Of a stretch of 64,000 bases of DNA, positions 23,972-35,598 are shown piece after piece. A program made the translations under genes and the position numbers. Origin of the DNA: Hypomyces perniciosus (Eukaryota > Ascomycota > Sordariomycetes > Hypocreales > Hypocreaceae). Every line of letters starts with the position of its first letter. The stretch's first letter is position 1. Under the pieces are notes generated by a model that had not been told where the DNA came from, did no database searches, and saw only the letters and a program-made list of their open reading frames with translations. The stretch lies in assembly GCA_008477525.1 (NCBI GenBank), contig SPDT01000008.1, positions 1,240,001-1,304,000 on the forward strand. Direction: 5' to 3'.

Positions 23972-25135
23972 ATGGCCAAGAAATCAACTTCCAAAAAGAC
24001 GTCATCGTCATCATCCAAACCTTCAAAACCCCCGTCAAAATCCCCACCTAAAAATTCTCCTGAAGATGCCCCCAGCAGCCATCCAACCAACATTCAGGAT
24101 CTGCAAGATCAGCAACGTCTTCTGAACATCTTTTCCTATTCCTTCGACGCTGTCCTGTCGTCAGAAAACTTCCCGGTCCTCCTGCAGGAGATAAAGCAGG
24201 CGCTTTTTAATCGGGAATTCGAGGCCGCGTTTGGCAGGGAGGATTACCTTGAGGCTTATGCTGCGAGATGGAGTCCAACTCGGGCTCTCTGTTATGCATC
24301 GGTTCTCCACAGCATTAGGGGTTACGTCAATGAGGTTTCTTTCTCTATCGAGGGCAATTCACCTGATGCCGGAACCACGACGGCTGAGGAGTCCCCAAGC
24401 ACATCTACCGAGGACACGGAGGATGACAGGACACAAGCTGACCCGGAAACCTCATCAAGCCCGGGGGAAATGATCAAGGTGCTCTCAATCGGAGGCTGTG
24501 CAGCAGAACACATCGCGTTCGCTTCATATCTCCATAGCACAAACTCACACGGGGTTCTCACGCTCCTCGATGCAGCTCCTTGGGCACACGTAACCTCTCT
24601 CCTCCAAAACCAACTCACCACACCTCCATCCATCTCCAAATACGCATCCGCAGCTCTCAAAGCCTCAAACAATGCTCTTCTCAACGGCCAACAACTCTCT
24701 GTAGCCTTCTCTCAAAATGACATCTTATCAATGGACAAGGACAAGCTAGCTGAGTCGGTTGGAGTCGAACCATTGCTTGTGACGCTCATGTTCACTTTGA
24801 ACGAACTCTACACCGAAGGTGGTATTGGAAAAACTACCAATTTCTTGAAAACATTGAGTGACGTTCTTCCAAACGGGAGTCTTCTCCTCGTCGTGGATAG
24901 CCCAGGGAGCTATTCAGAGGCCGCAGTGGGCAAGGAAAAGAAGCGTTATCCTATGCAATGGCTGCTAAACCACACGCTTCTCGAAACAAAGACACCAAAC
25001 CGGGATTACCAATGGGAACGAGTCGAATCACAAGACTCGATTTGGTTTCGTCTGCCAGAGGGCCTCTCTTACCCGATCCAGCTGGAAAACATGCGATATC
25101 AAATGCATTTGTATCGAAGAGAAGCCATCTCATGA
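23972..25135 (+). CDS. Putative 25S rRNA (uridine-N3)-methyltransferase, BMT6-like
   Basis: A single exon encodes 387 residues. A Lys/Ser/Pro-rich basic tail (residues 1-40), as in nucleolar proteins, precedes a conserved helical block (DLQDQQRLLNIFSYSFDAVL, REDYLEAYAARWSPTRALCYAS). This is followed by a Rossmann-like methyltransferase core whose SAM-binding loop is KVLSIGGCAAEHIAF at about residue 168; a later strand is GSLLLVVDSPGSY. The RWSPTRALCYA block is what I associate with the putative SAM-dependent methyltransferase family containing yeast Bmt6 (m3U2843 of 25S rRNA). The family assignment is from memory and fairly likely; the modified base is inference. A Ser/Thr/Glu-rich insert sits between the two halves. 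The stop is only 84 bp from the stop of the convergent phosphatase gene. Confidence 0.75.
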   Translation: MAKKSTSKKTSSSSSKPSKPPSKSPPKNSPEDAPSSHPTNIQDLQDQQRLLNIFSYSFDAVLSSENFPVLLQEIKQALFNREFEAAFGREDYLEAYAARWSPTRALCYASVLHSIRGYVNEVSFSIEGNSPDAGTTTAEESPSTSTEDTEDDRTQADPETSSSPGEMIKVLSIGGCAAEHIAFASYLHSTNSHGVLTLLDAAPWAHVTSLLQNQLTTPPSISKYASAALKASNNALLNGQQLSVAFSQNDILSMDKDKLAESVGVEPLLVTLMFTLNELYTEGGIGKTTNFLKTLSDVLPNGSLLLVVDSPGSYSEAAVGKEKKRYPMQWLLNHTLLETKTPNRDYQWERVESQDSIWFRLPEGLSYPIQLENMRYQMHLYRREAIS

Positions 25136-25219
25136 GTGGAATAGTCTACCTAGGGGAATCAATGGTCTAGCAATAAGGCTGTTTACGCAAATCTTTTCAT
25201 ACGAGTGACGTCTAGGGAA

Positions 25220-28162
25220 TCATGCCCACACCAACTTCTTCAGCGAGTGACCCAACTGCTCCAACAGCCCAGTGCTGCGCTTCGCTGCCTCCAGGGATAT
25301 AATATCACCCTTCTCAATAAGGCTCTTCCGATCTTCCCCATCCTTCAACAGTTGCCTCTCAAATGCCAAGCGCTCAATCTCGGCGCATATCGTGACAACC
25401 TGCTGCAGTTCTGTCTGCTGAGGCCCAGCTCCACTCACGGGCATCGAGGAATCAGTGTACGGCGCCTTGAATGCGAGTTTTCGAATAGCAAGCTGCTTTT
25501 GGTTTCCTCCTGAGAAAAGGCCAGCCAGGCCAGTAGGACGGCTCCCAGTCTCCGTACCTGGTTTCGGGACGATATCCCCTCTAGTGGAAAGCGTTCGTGT
25601 GTTCGTTCTCCTGATATCGCTCTTACCAGGCTGATACGACACCACAAACCCCACGTTCTTCATTTCGTCCATGTGCGACTGCGAAATGGTAGAGGTGATG
25701 TAAGTGCCGAACTTGATGTTGGTAATGCTAGCGAGGCTCACTCGCTCAAACGATGAAACCTTATCCAGGTCCCAGTTGAAGCGGCAGAGGTACAGGGCAG
25801 CATCTGTCAGCAGAAGAACAGCTTCCTCCATGGGCCAAGTTTTCACCACGTCGGCAGCATTGGGGCTCACGAGGACCCAACCTCCATGGAATTCTTCGCT
25901 CGCATCAGCCACTACTCGCTTCTGGGAAAGCTCAACGGCGCGTTCTCGCATCCTTGCGACAGAAACAGCAGGGTCTTTTGTCATCATATCGGCTTCAAAT
26001 TCGTCAAACACCTTTGCTGTGACATTTCCCAGCAGGAAGTCTATGGCAGCCTGGCTGAAATAGTCATTGACCATACTGTATAATATTAGCCACTTTGCAC
26101 AATATCAATAACCAGTCTGTGAAACCTACCCGCTGTAGAGACGAGCGAGCGATAGTCCAAGGTCATTCAAGGCTCCTCGATAGTCCCTCTTCCTCGTTCT
26201 CGTATAGTCTCCCTTCATGGCGGCAGTTGAGGCGTATTGCTTTGAAACTGCATCGCCATTATCAGCCCAAAGGGTATTGAACCAGGCAGTTTCCTGGTCC
26301 AGCTGGGTGCTCATATCTATGCCCTCCTCTTTCAGCTGTGTATCAAGCATGTGTTTCGCAAATGAGCTCTGGCAGACGTTTGTTCGATCCAAACAATCCA
26401 TGCAGTTTGTTCGAAGCACGCCTTTCTGTTTCTGAACCAATGAACCATCATTCTGAACTGTACTCCCGAGAGTCTCAAGTCTATCTTTCAATGTTGATAA
26501 CAAATGGCCAACGTTTTCAAATTTCATGCCACGACAGGCATGATGAAAGTCAAACCACTCAAAGGGTACCTTCGCTTCGTCGCCAGCCTCGCTGTTGAGG
26601 CGCTCGACAGACTTTTGGTATTGCGTGCCAATCGGCTCTTCTATGCCATGTTTTTCAACAAGGTTCACTATTTGTATTTCGCCGTAAGCCCTCGATAGCC
26701 TCTCGAAATGTCGCTTGCATGCCTTATAGTTCGCCTCTTCAGAATGCTGTAGAACAGGGACTGGTTTCAGGGCATATGCGGTTTGAGTAAAGAACAACGG
26801 CATACTTCCTCTGATTTGCAGGAAGGAATATATCGGTGAAGAGTTATCCCATGTAGGGGATGATAATATTTGCTCTGTCTCGACAGAATTGGCTGTAAAC
26901 CCGTCCTCATCTATGCCACGACGAAGGTAGCGCAATCCCGCCCTCTTAGTAGACCGGCGCGATATCAGGGTAATCAGGTAGTTCCTTTCAGAAGGACGAA
27001 GCTCCAGCGATGGTCTTGCCGTTCCCGATGGGGGAGAAGATGGGGTGGACGCGGACGGGGAGAGATTGGACAGTTCCAAAGACTCAGTAGCCGGTTCGTC
27101 AACCTGCGGGGGTTGAGAGTCCACAACAAATGACCTCTGACCAACGAAGCCTTGCATGAGAGGTAATGCCAAGGAGTCGTGTCCGGCTGCCAGGAAGGGT
27201 TGCAGAATGTGACGATTCCAGAAGAAGATGGTGTCGACCTGGGCATATAGTGGAGTATCGGCATGGGGAGTTGAGGCCTTGTTGGCTAAGCTGCGCGTAA
27301 TGTCCAGGTCATAGGAGAAGTAGAAGCTCCGTGATGATCCGAACAGGACCTGGATTGTGCGCAGGAGCTTGGGTAACAACGTTGAGACAGGAATTTCAGA
27401 GTTGTCATCTGCCTCTTCAGGAATAGCAAAAGACGCCGGGGACGGCGATGTGGGTTGCGTGCTTGAGGGGGTCGAATTGGGCGAGTTGCTCATGCCCATG
27501 GTTCTCCTCTGATCCACTGTCCAACCACTTCGACTAAACCAGCGCTGCGCAAATCTTCCATAGGTCCCCCTTCTCCGGATGACATCCTCCGCAACACTAC
27601 TTCGTGAGGAGTCTGGCAGGGCATCTTCATCGTCGGCAACCGCGTCATCTACCTCATCAGTAGCCCCCTTAGGCGCTTCGATATCTTCATCACTGCTTTC
27701 AGGATCCTCGCTTGACGCGCTGGGAGCCTGGGTCTGTAGGAGACGCGCCGTCTTCTGCACAGAGTCCTCTGCGTCGCCCCTGGATGAGCATGGTGTTACA
27801 GCAACCTGTGTCACGACATAAATGGGAAATCCAAACACTTGCGCCACTTGTTCACGGTGCGTAATGGTGACCAAATAGGTGCGACGTGACACGGTTATGA
27901 GACCTGAACCGAGATGTTTTGTTTAACCGCCTGTTCTAGTCTGAGGGTCGGATAGGGACGTACCGATGACGCCGAGGGCTTCGAAGCACGATTCAGACTT
28001 TGTGGAATCTGGAGCTTGGTCGCGCGTTGCCGGAGATATAGAGGCATCTCCGTATTTCACCCTCACAGGCTGGGACGGCCTCTGGCCCTTGAATGAGAGC
28101 GGCTGGATGATAAGACCATCGACAGCCGCAAAGACGAGGACTTTCCGCGCGATCCCTGGCAT
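25220..28162 (-). CDS. Sac-domain phosphoinositide phosphatase with hSac2 domain (INPP5F/Sac2-like)
   Basis: Minus-strand exons 28162-27964, 27903-26130 and 26075-25220 give 942 residues. The Sac catalytic motif CX5R is seen as NCMDCLDRTN around residue 563, followed by VCQSSFAKHML. Upstream Sac landmarks are SRRTYLVTITHREQ, LISRRSTKRAGLRYLRRGID and the SFLQIRGSMPLFF block. The C-terminal third (YFSQAAIDFLLGN..., GGWVLVSPNAADVVKTWPME) matches the hSac2/homology domain of Sac2-type phosphatases, which dephosphorylate PI4P on endosomes. An acidic Ser-rich insert separates the N-terminal part from the catalytic core. There is no endonuclease/exonuclease/phosphatase domain, which argues against a synaptojanin. 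It overlaps closely with the convergent BMT6-like gene at the 3' side. Confidence 0.88.
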
Positions 28163-28671
28163 CGTGCGGGGTGCGTCATAGAGTCGCGACAGACAGAATC
28201 TAGGTAGTATTTGTGCTCGAGGTGGACGAGATGTAGAATCGCAGAGCCAGCGCTCGTTACTCTAGGGGAGATGGGGCAGCAGGATGCCGTTGACGTCCTC
28301 TAGGGTCATTGGATGTTGAATCCTCTGGTGAGATGGCCAATTTCAACTTGCTGCTAAGGAGTACTTGATCTGACAATGCGCGATGCGACTGCGACGACAA
28401 GTGGTGCGAGTGGGCCAGACGTCATTGCATGCGTTGAAGGATACTTGGATGTACTTGCTGAGCTTATGGATACACGCATGCTTTGAGGTACTGCAATGTA
28501 CCCATCTACTATGGATGTCATCGACGACCCTTCGTGTCCAAATTCATCTAATACCATTAAGTCTCTAATAAATTGGAGGGAGATTATCGTCAATACCTTC
28601 GACTAACTATTCTCAGGTTTTTGAATCTATAATATCGACATTATTATATTCTTTAGAGTGAGGTTCTAAGC

Positions 28672-28699
28672 TATTACATATTACATATTACATATTACA
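28672..28699. repeat. TATTACA x4 tandem repeat
   Basis: Four consecutive 7-bp units TATTACA in the spacer; no function is apparent. Confidence 0.8.
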
Positions 28700-28879
28700 A
28701 AAGCGTATATCAGTGGACACTGAGGAGTGGATGTTATCACAACGTCAGAGATGCGATCGATAGGATCCCGCGGCTCTCTTCTCATTTACACTTCCAAATC
28801 CGACGGATCCGCCTAGAAAGTTATTAATGAGGATTCGACCTTCTCGTCCTAATATGACGAAATGCAAGATGGTTACATG

Positions 28880-28895
28880 TACGGAGTACTCCGTA
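28880..28895. repeat. Perfect 16-bp palindrome of the TACGGAGTA family
   Basis: TACGGAGTACTCCGTA reads the same on both strands. It is made of TACGGAGTA and its reverse complement sharing the central TA, and looks like the full form of the dispersed 9-mer. Confidence 0.85.
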
Positions 28896-30431
28896 TCTAG
28901 ATGTGATATACGAGCTGCCTCGATTAGACTTTGCTGGCGGCTGACCATGCATACCTAGGTGTCATTTCTTACACACTCTTGATTGAAATCGAATGCTCAA
29001 TGGAATAGATTTCCGTGATGTATTCAGTCCCTCCTCTTGTCATGTTGTCTGTGTTATTTTGTGTGGGCGGTTTGCATGATGTGCACCTACCCTATAGCAA
29101 ATCCGCCATGGAAGGGTCATATTGAGGAGCTCCCTGTTTGCTTGATGAGTGCCTACGTACGGAATACGGACTTGAGATAGTAATACCGGTTTTAGCTGGT
29201 GGGATCACGAAAATATACTGTCTCGAGCTTTTCTTGAAGGAACGGTATATACTACAGAGTACTTCGTGCTGTGCGGAGAACTTCCACCCGCAAGCTTCAA
29301 TTACAACGGACAGGCAGCAACGCATGCAAGCCAGCCCGGCACTCGGAGGCCGCTAACCAACAGGGCGTCGAACGGTTAGAATATGGAGCTATGTAGTTTG
29401 CAACTCTGATCCCATTGTACCTTAGGTATGTGCTGGAGAGGGAGGAGGGGTTATGTTGCTAAAGCGATATCGCTTTGCAGCTAACCAGACATCGTAAAAC
29501 GCGGAGGAAGAGGCTGGCGCGATCGATGCCCGTGGAGGGGTTCCGTTCCGCAAGCTGCGCCATCGGCGAGCTCTATCGAATGCTGTCTGTGGGTGCTGAC
29601 ATGCCGATGATGGACATGGAGATGCGGAGTGTAAGTCCGGACGACAGGCATGGAGAGCCCTGGAGGCCCAATCCACCAGTGTACGGAGTATCTATGTACC
29701 TACTAGTAGGTATTGAATACAACGGCAGTTTCGTACATAGCAACAGCTGGCTGATGGAGGATGATGAAAGGGAGACAAAGGGACAGACAAGACAGAGCAT
29801 TAGTCGTCCCAAGGCTATTAGGACGACTAGTAGCCAAACAAAAAAACAAAAAGTCACCGCACAGAGAATATTTGGTGGCAGGGTACTTCGTACATGGCGG
29901 GATGCCCAGCTTGCCAGCATAGCATCCCAGAGGGGGGGGCCAGCGGGCAAGCAAGCATGTATTGGGCTAGCACCACCTTACCTCACAGGCCAGACCAGAC
30001 AGACTGAGCCAACACTTTTTTCGGGGACCGATGCACTCATCAAATCTTCTGTCTCTCTGTCCGTCTTCCCAAACCACCATCACCACCTCCTCATCACTCG
30101 CCCGCCCCGGCCCCTGGATCATCAAAGAGGTGCGAGAGGACCGCCCCCCACTTTTCTTTTTTTGGGTTGTCTGCCATCCAGTCACGGCTGTTCTTTTGCC
30201 CCTGGCATTGAGTCGTTGCCCGCTGAGCTTCTCTTCTTGTCTGGCTCCGCAGGACGGGTTGGGCTACTCCTCTACGCTGCTCTACGTCCTTTGTTTGTTG
30301 ATTCCTCTGCCCTCCGCCTCCTCCGTCGCCACTGTATGGCCTGTCTGCGCCGCCATACGCCTTCGTCCCTGACGCCCCATCCGTCTGCCGTCTAATCGTC
30401 TCAGTTGAAGTTGAAGTCAAGCAAGACCGCC

Positions 30432-32627
30432 ATGGCTGCTGCTCCCCGACGCAGAAAGCTCATCGGCCAACGACGCCGAGTCGAAGACGAGGGCGACGAT
30501 GAGGGCCGTCCGGAGACGCTCGACCTGGACGATGACTCCCTGACTGAGGGGTCTGTCATCACAGACGACCATGACGCCGCCGCTGATAGCGATACTAGCA
30601 ATATCGATGAGGCGTCACCCACATCGCCCAACGCACGGAAGTCGGCCAACGGAACAGCCAAGGGAGCCAGGCATCAGACATCCAAGCTGAGTGCCCAAGG
30701 TGATGGTAAAAAGTCCGTCTCGGATACGGAACTGATGCTACATGGGCTGTCTATTGCGGACCAGCCGGTTCCTGCGCAGGAGATGCATTTTGACGATGTC
30801 GTGGTGTCGCCACCCAAGTCGCCCTCTGCCCCTGTCATCGTCAGTTCTGCATCCGCCATGCGGCAGCCCCTGCCCGCATCACAGGCAAACCGCCGCCGTC
30901 AAGAGCATGAGGACTACAAGCGAAAGAGGGATGAGGATCCGGCCTTCGTGCCCAACCGGGGGTCGTTCTTCATGCATGACCATCGACATCCGGGGCCGGC
31001 TGCGAATGGGTTCAGGCCGTTTGGAAGAGGTCGGGGGAGAGGTGGTGGCCGTGGTGGTGTTGCCGGCCCTTTCCCTCCGATGAGGTACACAGCCTCTCTG
31101 ATATCCCCTATTTCATCATGTTTTACTGACCCTACTGGTAGCCATGTGCATCACCCAGCAGACCCGACGACCAACTCGCCGTGGACGCATGACATGCACG
31201 AGACCGTGGTAGACCCGATTCCACGACGCCCTCGACAGATGCCAAATGACGAAGGACCACCTAATGGCAATGGGCTCATCCCGACGTGCGAGCCAAGTGC
31301 TACACCGATCAACCGGACGTTGTCAACCGAGAAGCATATTGGCAATGCTCAAGTCCGCGTCATCCTGCCTAATGGCAAGCCTCTAAGGACCTTCCCCGGC
31401 ATCGCAGTCAAGCAGTACACCAAGCTGCCAGACCACCGCCCACCCCTCCGAAGAGACAAACCAGTCCGAATCTCACTCCCCGACCATTCGCCGCGCTACA
31501 TCTACCCTGCCCCTGATCGCTCGTTCACCTTCATACCTCGCGCAATGCGTCCCAACCAGCAACGCATGCGAGGCAGACCCCGGTCTGCATGGGGCTCCAT
31601 TGGTGGCTATTCAAGAAGGACCAGTGTTTTCGGTGGTAGTTATTATGGTGGAAGTATGTACTCTCCCAGTGTCGCCGTCAGCCGACGGTCGTCTGTCGTC
31701 CACGACCGAGAACATATGTTCTCCCCTACTGGATCCATCGTCTCGAGGCCTCCACCCCAAGTTGACAATCGGCCTGTCGTTCGTCTTCCTCCAGCTCCTC
31801 GGCCAGATCTACCAGTCACTAGCCCTGTAGTGCCCGCAAGCCAACCCGAGGCACCGGCAACGACACAAGAGCCATCCATTAGCGACATCCCGCAGCCACA
31901 AACGTACCCACTCCCACAGAAGCCTGCCTTCCAAGAGAATCGACCAGCCTCGATCCCAATGCATCAGCCTCGCCCACAGAAGAACATTTCTGTCGCAGAT
32001 ATCGAGTCACCGACTCTGTCGCAAGGCCCTCTGGCTTTCCAGCAGGCTTTCCACCAGCAAGTCCCGGTACAGGTCACCAACGGATATCATCAGGAGCCAC
32101 ACGCACGCAGGCCATCGTATCCATCCCAGGTCACAACCGGAACTCCCCTGTCCCAAATTCCCGAGCGAGCCATCCATGCGGCGCCTTTTCAACCAAACGC
32201 CTATGGCCAACCAACCTTTTACAATCAGCAGCAGCCTTACCAGGCACCAGCCCAGCAGGGATACTATTACCCGCCTAGCTATTCTGCTCCCAACATGGCT
32301 GCCTCCGCCGCGGCTCCTTCATTTGTTCCACAAGCCCAACACGGCATGCCTGGCAGCTTTACGCCCCATAACCCCCCTGATCATCTTGCGGCGACAGGGA
32401 ATGGACCGCCGGCGGCGACCAACTCGAACCTCGTTGCCCAAGAAGTGAATGGTATGGTGTACTACTATGATGCCTCTCAAATCCCGCCAGTCAATACATA
32501 CCCACCATACCCGGCATCACAGGGCTATCAGCCTAGCGTGATGGGGATGGGCGGAATGGTGACGCCGAGCCCAGATGGCTTCTACTATCCTCAACCCGCA
32601 CCAGGCATGGTCTATTACTCACAGTAG
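30432..32627 (+). CDS. Btz/CASC3 (Barentsz) domain protein, exon-junction-complex-related
   Basis: Exons 30432-31084 and 31142-32627 give 712 residues. ATG 30432 (MAAAPRRRKLIGQRRRVEDE) is the first in-frame ATG. The N-terminal half is acidic and Ser-rich. Around residues 165-205 lies the Btz-type motif, DEDPAFVPNRGSFFMHDHR, followed by an RG-rich stretch (FGRGRGRGGGRGG); in CASC3 this region binds eIF4A3. The C-terminal half is very rich in Pro, Gln and Tyr, as in disordered RNA-binding scaffolds. The 57-nt intron (GTACAC...GGTAG) is a multiple of three and contains no stop, so the unspliced form adds 19 residues without a frameshift. Splicing is supported by the GT-AG ends and CTGAC branch; the alternative is possible. 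Confidence 0.8.
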   Translation: MAAAPRRRKLIGQRRRVEDEGDDEGRPETLDLDDDSLTEGSVITDDHDAAADSDTSNIDEASPTSPNARKSANGTAKGARHQTSKLSAQGDGKKSVSDTELMLHGLSIADQPVPAQEMHFDDVVVSPPKSPSAPVIVSSASAMRQPLPASQANRRRQEHEDYKRKRDEDPAFVPNRGSFFMHDHRHPGPAANGFRPFGRGRGRGGGRGGVAGPFPPMRYTASLISPISSCFTDPTGSHVHHPADPTTNSPWTHDMHETVVDPIPRRPRQMPNDEGPPNGNGLIPTCEPSATPINRTLSTEKHIGNAQVRVILPNGKPLRTFPGIAVKQYTKLPDHRPPLRRDKPVRISLPDHSPRYIYPAPDRSFTFIPRAMRPNQQRMRGRPRSAWGSIGGYSRRTSVFGGSYYGGSMYSPSVAVSRRSSVVHDREHMFSPTGSIVSRPPPQVDNRPVVRLPPAPRPDLPVTSPVVPASQPEAPATTQEPSISDIPQPQTYPLPQKPAFQENRPASIPMHQPRPQKNISVADIESPTLSQGPLAFQQAFHQQVPVQVTNGYHQEPHARRPSYPSQVTTGTPLSQIPERAIHAAPFQPNAYGQPTFYNQQQPYQAPAQQGYYYPPSYSAPNMAASAAAPSFVPQAQHGMPGSFTPHNPPDHLAATGNGPPAATNSNLVAQEVNGMVYYYDASQIPPVNTYPPYPASQGYQPSVMGMGGMVTPSPDGFYYPQPAPGMVYYSQ

Positions 32628-35598
32628 GACTGTCAGCCACCTGGGAGTCATTGCTTCACATATCCTCATCCTCCTTACCCTTACACATACTCGATTTAAT
32701 ATCTACATTACGGCCTCACGTTCGCACACTCATTCGGGCATAAGAGTTTTTTCCCCTTCTTTTTGTTTCTCTCGGTGCCTTGGGTTCGGGAACTTTGGTG
32801 ATGGGGTGCTCAAAATCATGAGTTTATCTACCAAGGTGTTACTTTTTTTTGATTATTTCCTCTTAGGGTTCGTTCTGGGTTGGCTGGTGGGAGGACTCAT
32901 GGGACGCTGTGGCGGCTTGCCTTGCGTTGATGTAGGATTTCGAAAGCACTGTTTGGGGTTTGGAAGCTGGATAACACTCTTTATCGTCCGTGGCATCTCT
33001 GTCCTCGGGTCGAGTTCACGCCTGACTCTGGTGTTGTTTGTGGTGGTTGGTCGTTGACCTGGAGAAGAATCATGGGGTTTTTTGCATTGTTTGTGTTGGG
33101 CTAAGGTGTTGTGTGTGCATTGGTGATTGGAGAAGAGTTGTGGAAGTGGTTCTGCAGCGGTATCCTTGGCCTATGGCCCTGCCAATTCAGATATTCGTCC
33201 ACCCTTGCGAGTTGCTGCTTTGGTGCTTATTGTGCTGTAATGGCAGCGGCGTTCGGGGGTGTTGGGAGCCATCATGTAGGAACCTGCAATCGATTGGAGC
33301 GGAATAGTGTGTAAAGCGTCTACCTGCTCAGTATCATGCCCGAGTGAGCCGTGATTGCGCTTGTACGTGTTGCCTAGGCCCGAGTCAGTCTGCCTGTGCA
33401 CGTTGAGTAATCAATTCAGCTCGAAGGTTAATGTTCTTGACAGATGTGCAATTGCCACCATGAGGTATTTTTGTATTGACGTGGCCCCAATATTGGATGA
33501 CTCGGATGAGGCGACTCCTCGTACGGACGAAGTACAGAGTGTCAGTCAGCCTGCGTCAAGTGCCGACGTTGTCTAGGCAACTTGAAATGTTTAGCTACGA
33601 GCGAGCGTCACTCTCGGAAACCTTTCTAATTACATGGCGTGCTCTCGTACAACCTTGAAATTCAATTTCATGCTCTATAATACAAAAACAAAACAAAAAG
33701 GCAAATCAGTGAAGAGCCGCGTAAAGTATATAAAATCTGCTGTGCTCCGTAAGCCAGCTTGGTGCTACTGCTGTTAGTCAGAAGGCGGCGTAGGCAAATT
33801 GCTCTGATGGCGAGACTCATGGCGTCAGCTCCGGGATCTGGGGACTGGAGAGCCGAAAGGCGTAGGCGGTGGAGGCGATACGCTCTCTTGCCGCATTCGT
33901 CCTTGCAGCATCAATGATCACGCGGGCACAGCGGGGGCTTCGGCATGTCGGGGTTTAGTGGTGCACTAACAGAAGCGAAGTATCGTTTTCAGCGGCATGG
34001 ATCCCTGGAACACAACACGGGAGGTTTGCTTCACCGATTCACCACAACAGCACATCTGTCTGTACTCGGAGTTGAACGGAGGGAGGGATGGAGGTAGGGA
34101 TGGACGGAGATCGAGGCAGGCCTACGAGCGAGGACACACACGTAGGGAGACTGGCTAGCTGTGAGAGGGTGTGAATGTATGCGCGAATGTTCGGTCAGCC
34201 AGCAGCTAATCAAGAGGTTCGCCAGCTTTCGTTGGCCTACGAGAGACGACTCATAAACGTCAGTGAGAGACAGACAGACGACGATGGCGTGGCTGGCGCA
34301 TCTCCGCGCACAGGATTTGATAAATAAACAACACAAAACGCAATGCAGCTTCAGCCTGCGAGGCAGCTAACGAACTATTAGTAGTATTGACCTCATCACT
34401 CGCTGGTCGCGGGCCATTAGTGAGGCGACCAAGGCAGGCCAAGAGTGAGGGGCCAGAGTTAGAAGGCTGGCGTGGCTGTTTTGGAGCCTGTTTTGTGTTT
34501 CCTTCGCGTTCGCTGCGGTGCGTCTCGCCACAAACACACGTACTTGCGGAGTACAAGGTACGTGTGCATATGTCGGAGGAGGAATAGCCATACAGCTATG
34601 TATGCCATGCAGCTTAGCGATCAGCTCCCACTACCTAGTACTATACTACTATGTAGCAGTACCCAAGGTCCATCAAAGTTACGTCTTGTAAGTGAGCTCA
34701 GTGAGTGGTGTTGGGTGGATGCGGTGACGCTCCTTGCACTGTATTGTAGGACAGGCAAACAGGGCACGTAGGCCTACATACGCGTCTCGTCGTCCTCTTC
34801 AGAGCATGAGTACGGAGTACAGAGTACGGAGTACAGAGTACGAAGCACGGAGCACCGTACAAGAAACAGACACGGTTGCTCGAGCTCGAGCTTGGGCTCA
34901 GTGTTATTATTGTTGTTCCTCAGATACTGTCTGCGAGCTGCTCGTGGTACGGGTACAGTACCTCCGATCCGCTAAGGCCTCCAAATTCCCTTCCACAGCG
35001 CATGTCCCTGATCCGGGGTGCGCCTCTGGGCCCGCTGGCTCCGTCGTGACTCGAAAACCAAAACCCCACTCGTAAAGGTTGCCCCATTGCGACTGGCTGG
35101 AGCCTGGAGCCCTGTAGCCTGTAACTTATCTGCCTGCGTGCATGCGTGACTGGAGGACCAATTATCGAATAAAGAGGTGCGAGCGTACTAGTACACCTGG
35201 TACCGCCCCGGCGTCCGGCTGTTAGTGCCCCCCCAAGTAGCCTGCACTTCAGTGAGCTTCCCCCAACCACGCATCATCCATCGTCTTTCCTCCCTCTTTA
35301 CTTCTATACCTCCTCACCGACGCCCAGAATCATCCTCTTCCATCAGCACCATCATCTTCTCCATCTGCAACTTTCATCTCTCTCGCCGCCAAGCATAGGG
35401 GAGTCATCCGCCCTCGACAGCATTGTTTTTAAAGGGGGGTGGTTGAATTGTGATTTGATTATTACTACTACTTCTACTGTCCGCGATCGCAACATCGCCC
35501 ATCTCGGTGAGTCGCGGATCGTCCACCGCTTCATCTTGAACCTCGGGCAGCCTGCAACAGATTCCTAACATTCCTCCTTCAGATTCTAGCCCGCCATC
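32628..35598. other. Long intergenic spacer between the Btz and NBR1 genes
   Basis: This 2.97-kb spacer is the longest in the housekeeping region. The left ~450 bp is T-rich and is likely the 3' UTR of the Btz gene. The right part includes two TACGGAGTA copies 14 bp apart (34811, 34825), degenerate neighbours, and a pyrimidine-rich stretch before ATG 35599. No gene or RNA is recognised. Confidence 0.5.
34811..34833. repeat. Two direct TACGGAGTA copies spaced 14 bp
   Basis: Exact copies at 34811-34819 and 34825-34833 are followed by degenerate copies (TACAGAGTA, TACGAAGCA), making a short local array with a 14-bp period. Confidence 0.75.

Larger units (their letters stand above)
28163..30431. 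promoter_or_regulatory. Divergent intergenic region of the Sac phosphatase and Btz genes
   Basis: This 2.27-kb spacer contains a four-copy TATTACA tandem repeat (28672-28699), a perfect 16-bp palindrome (28880-28895), another TACGGAGTA (29682-29690), and a pyrimidine-rich segment (about 30030-30330) that probably is the 5' UTR or promoter of the Btz gene. A long open frame here is compositionally biased and not convincing. Confidence 0.5.

Noticed and set aside
29475..30395. Open frame of about 300 residues upstream of the Btz gene
   Set aside because: Begins without ATG, has scattered biased composition, and covers what looks like the promoter and pyrimidine-rich leader.
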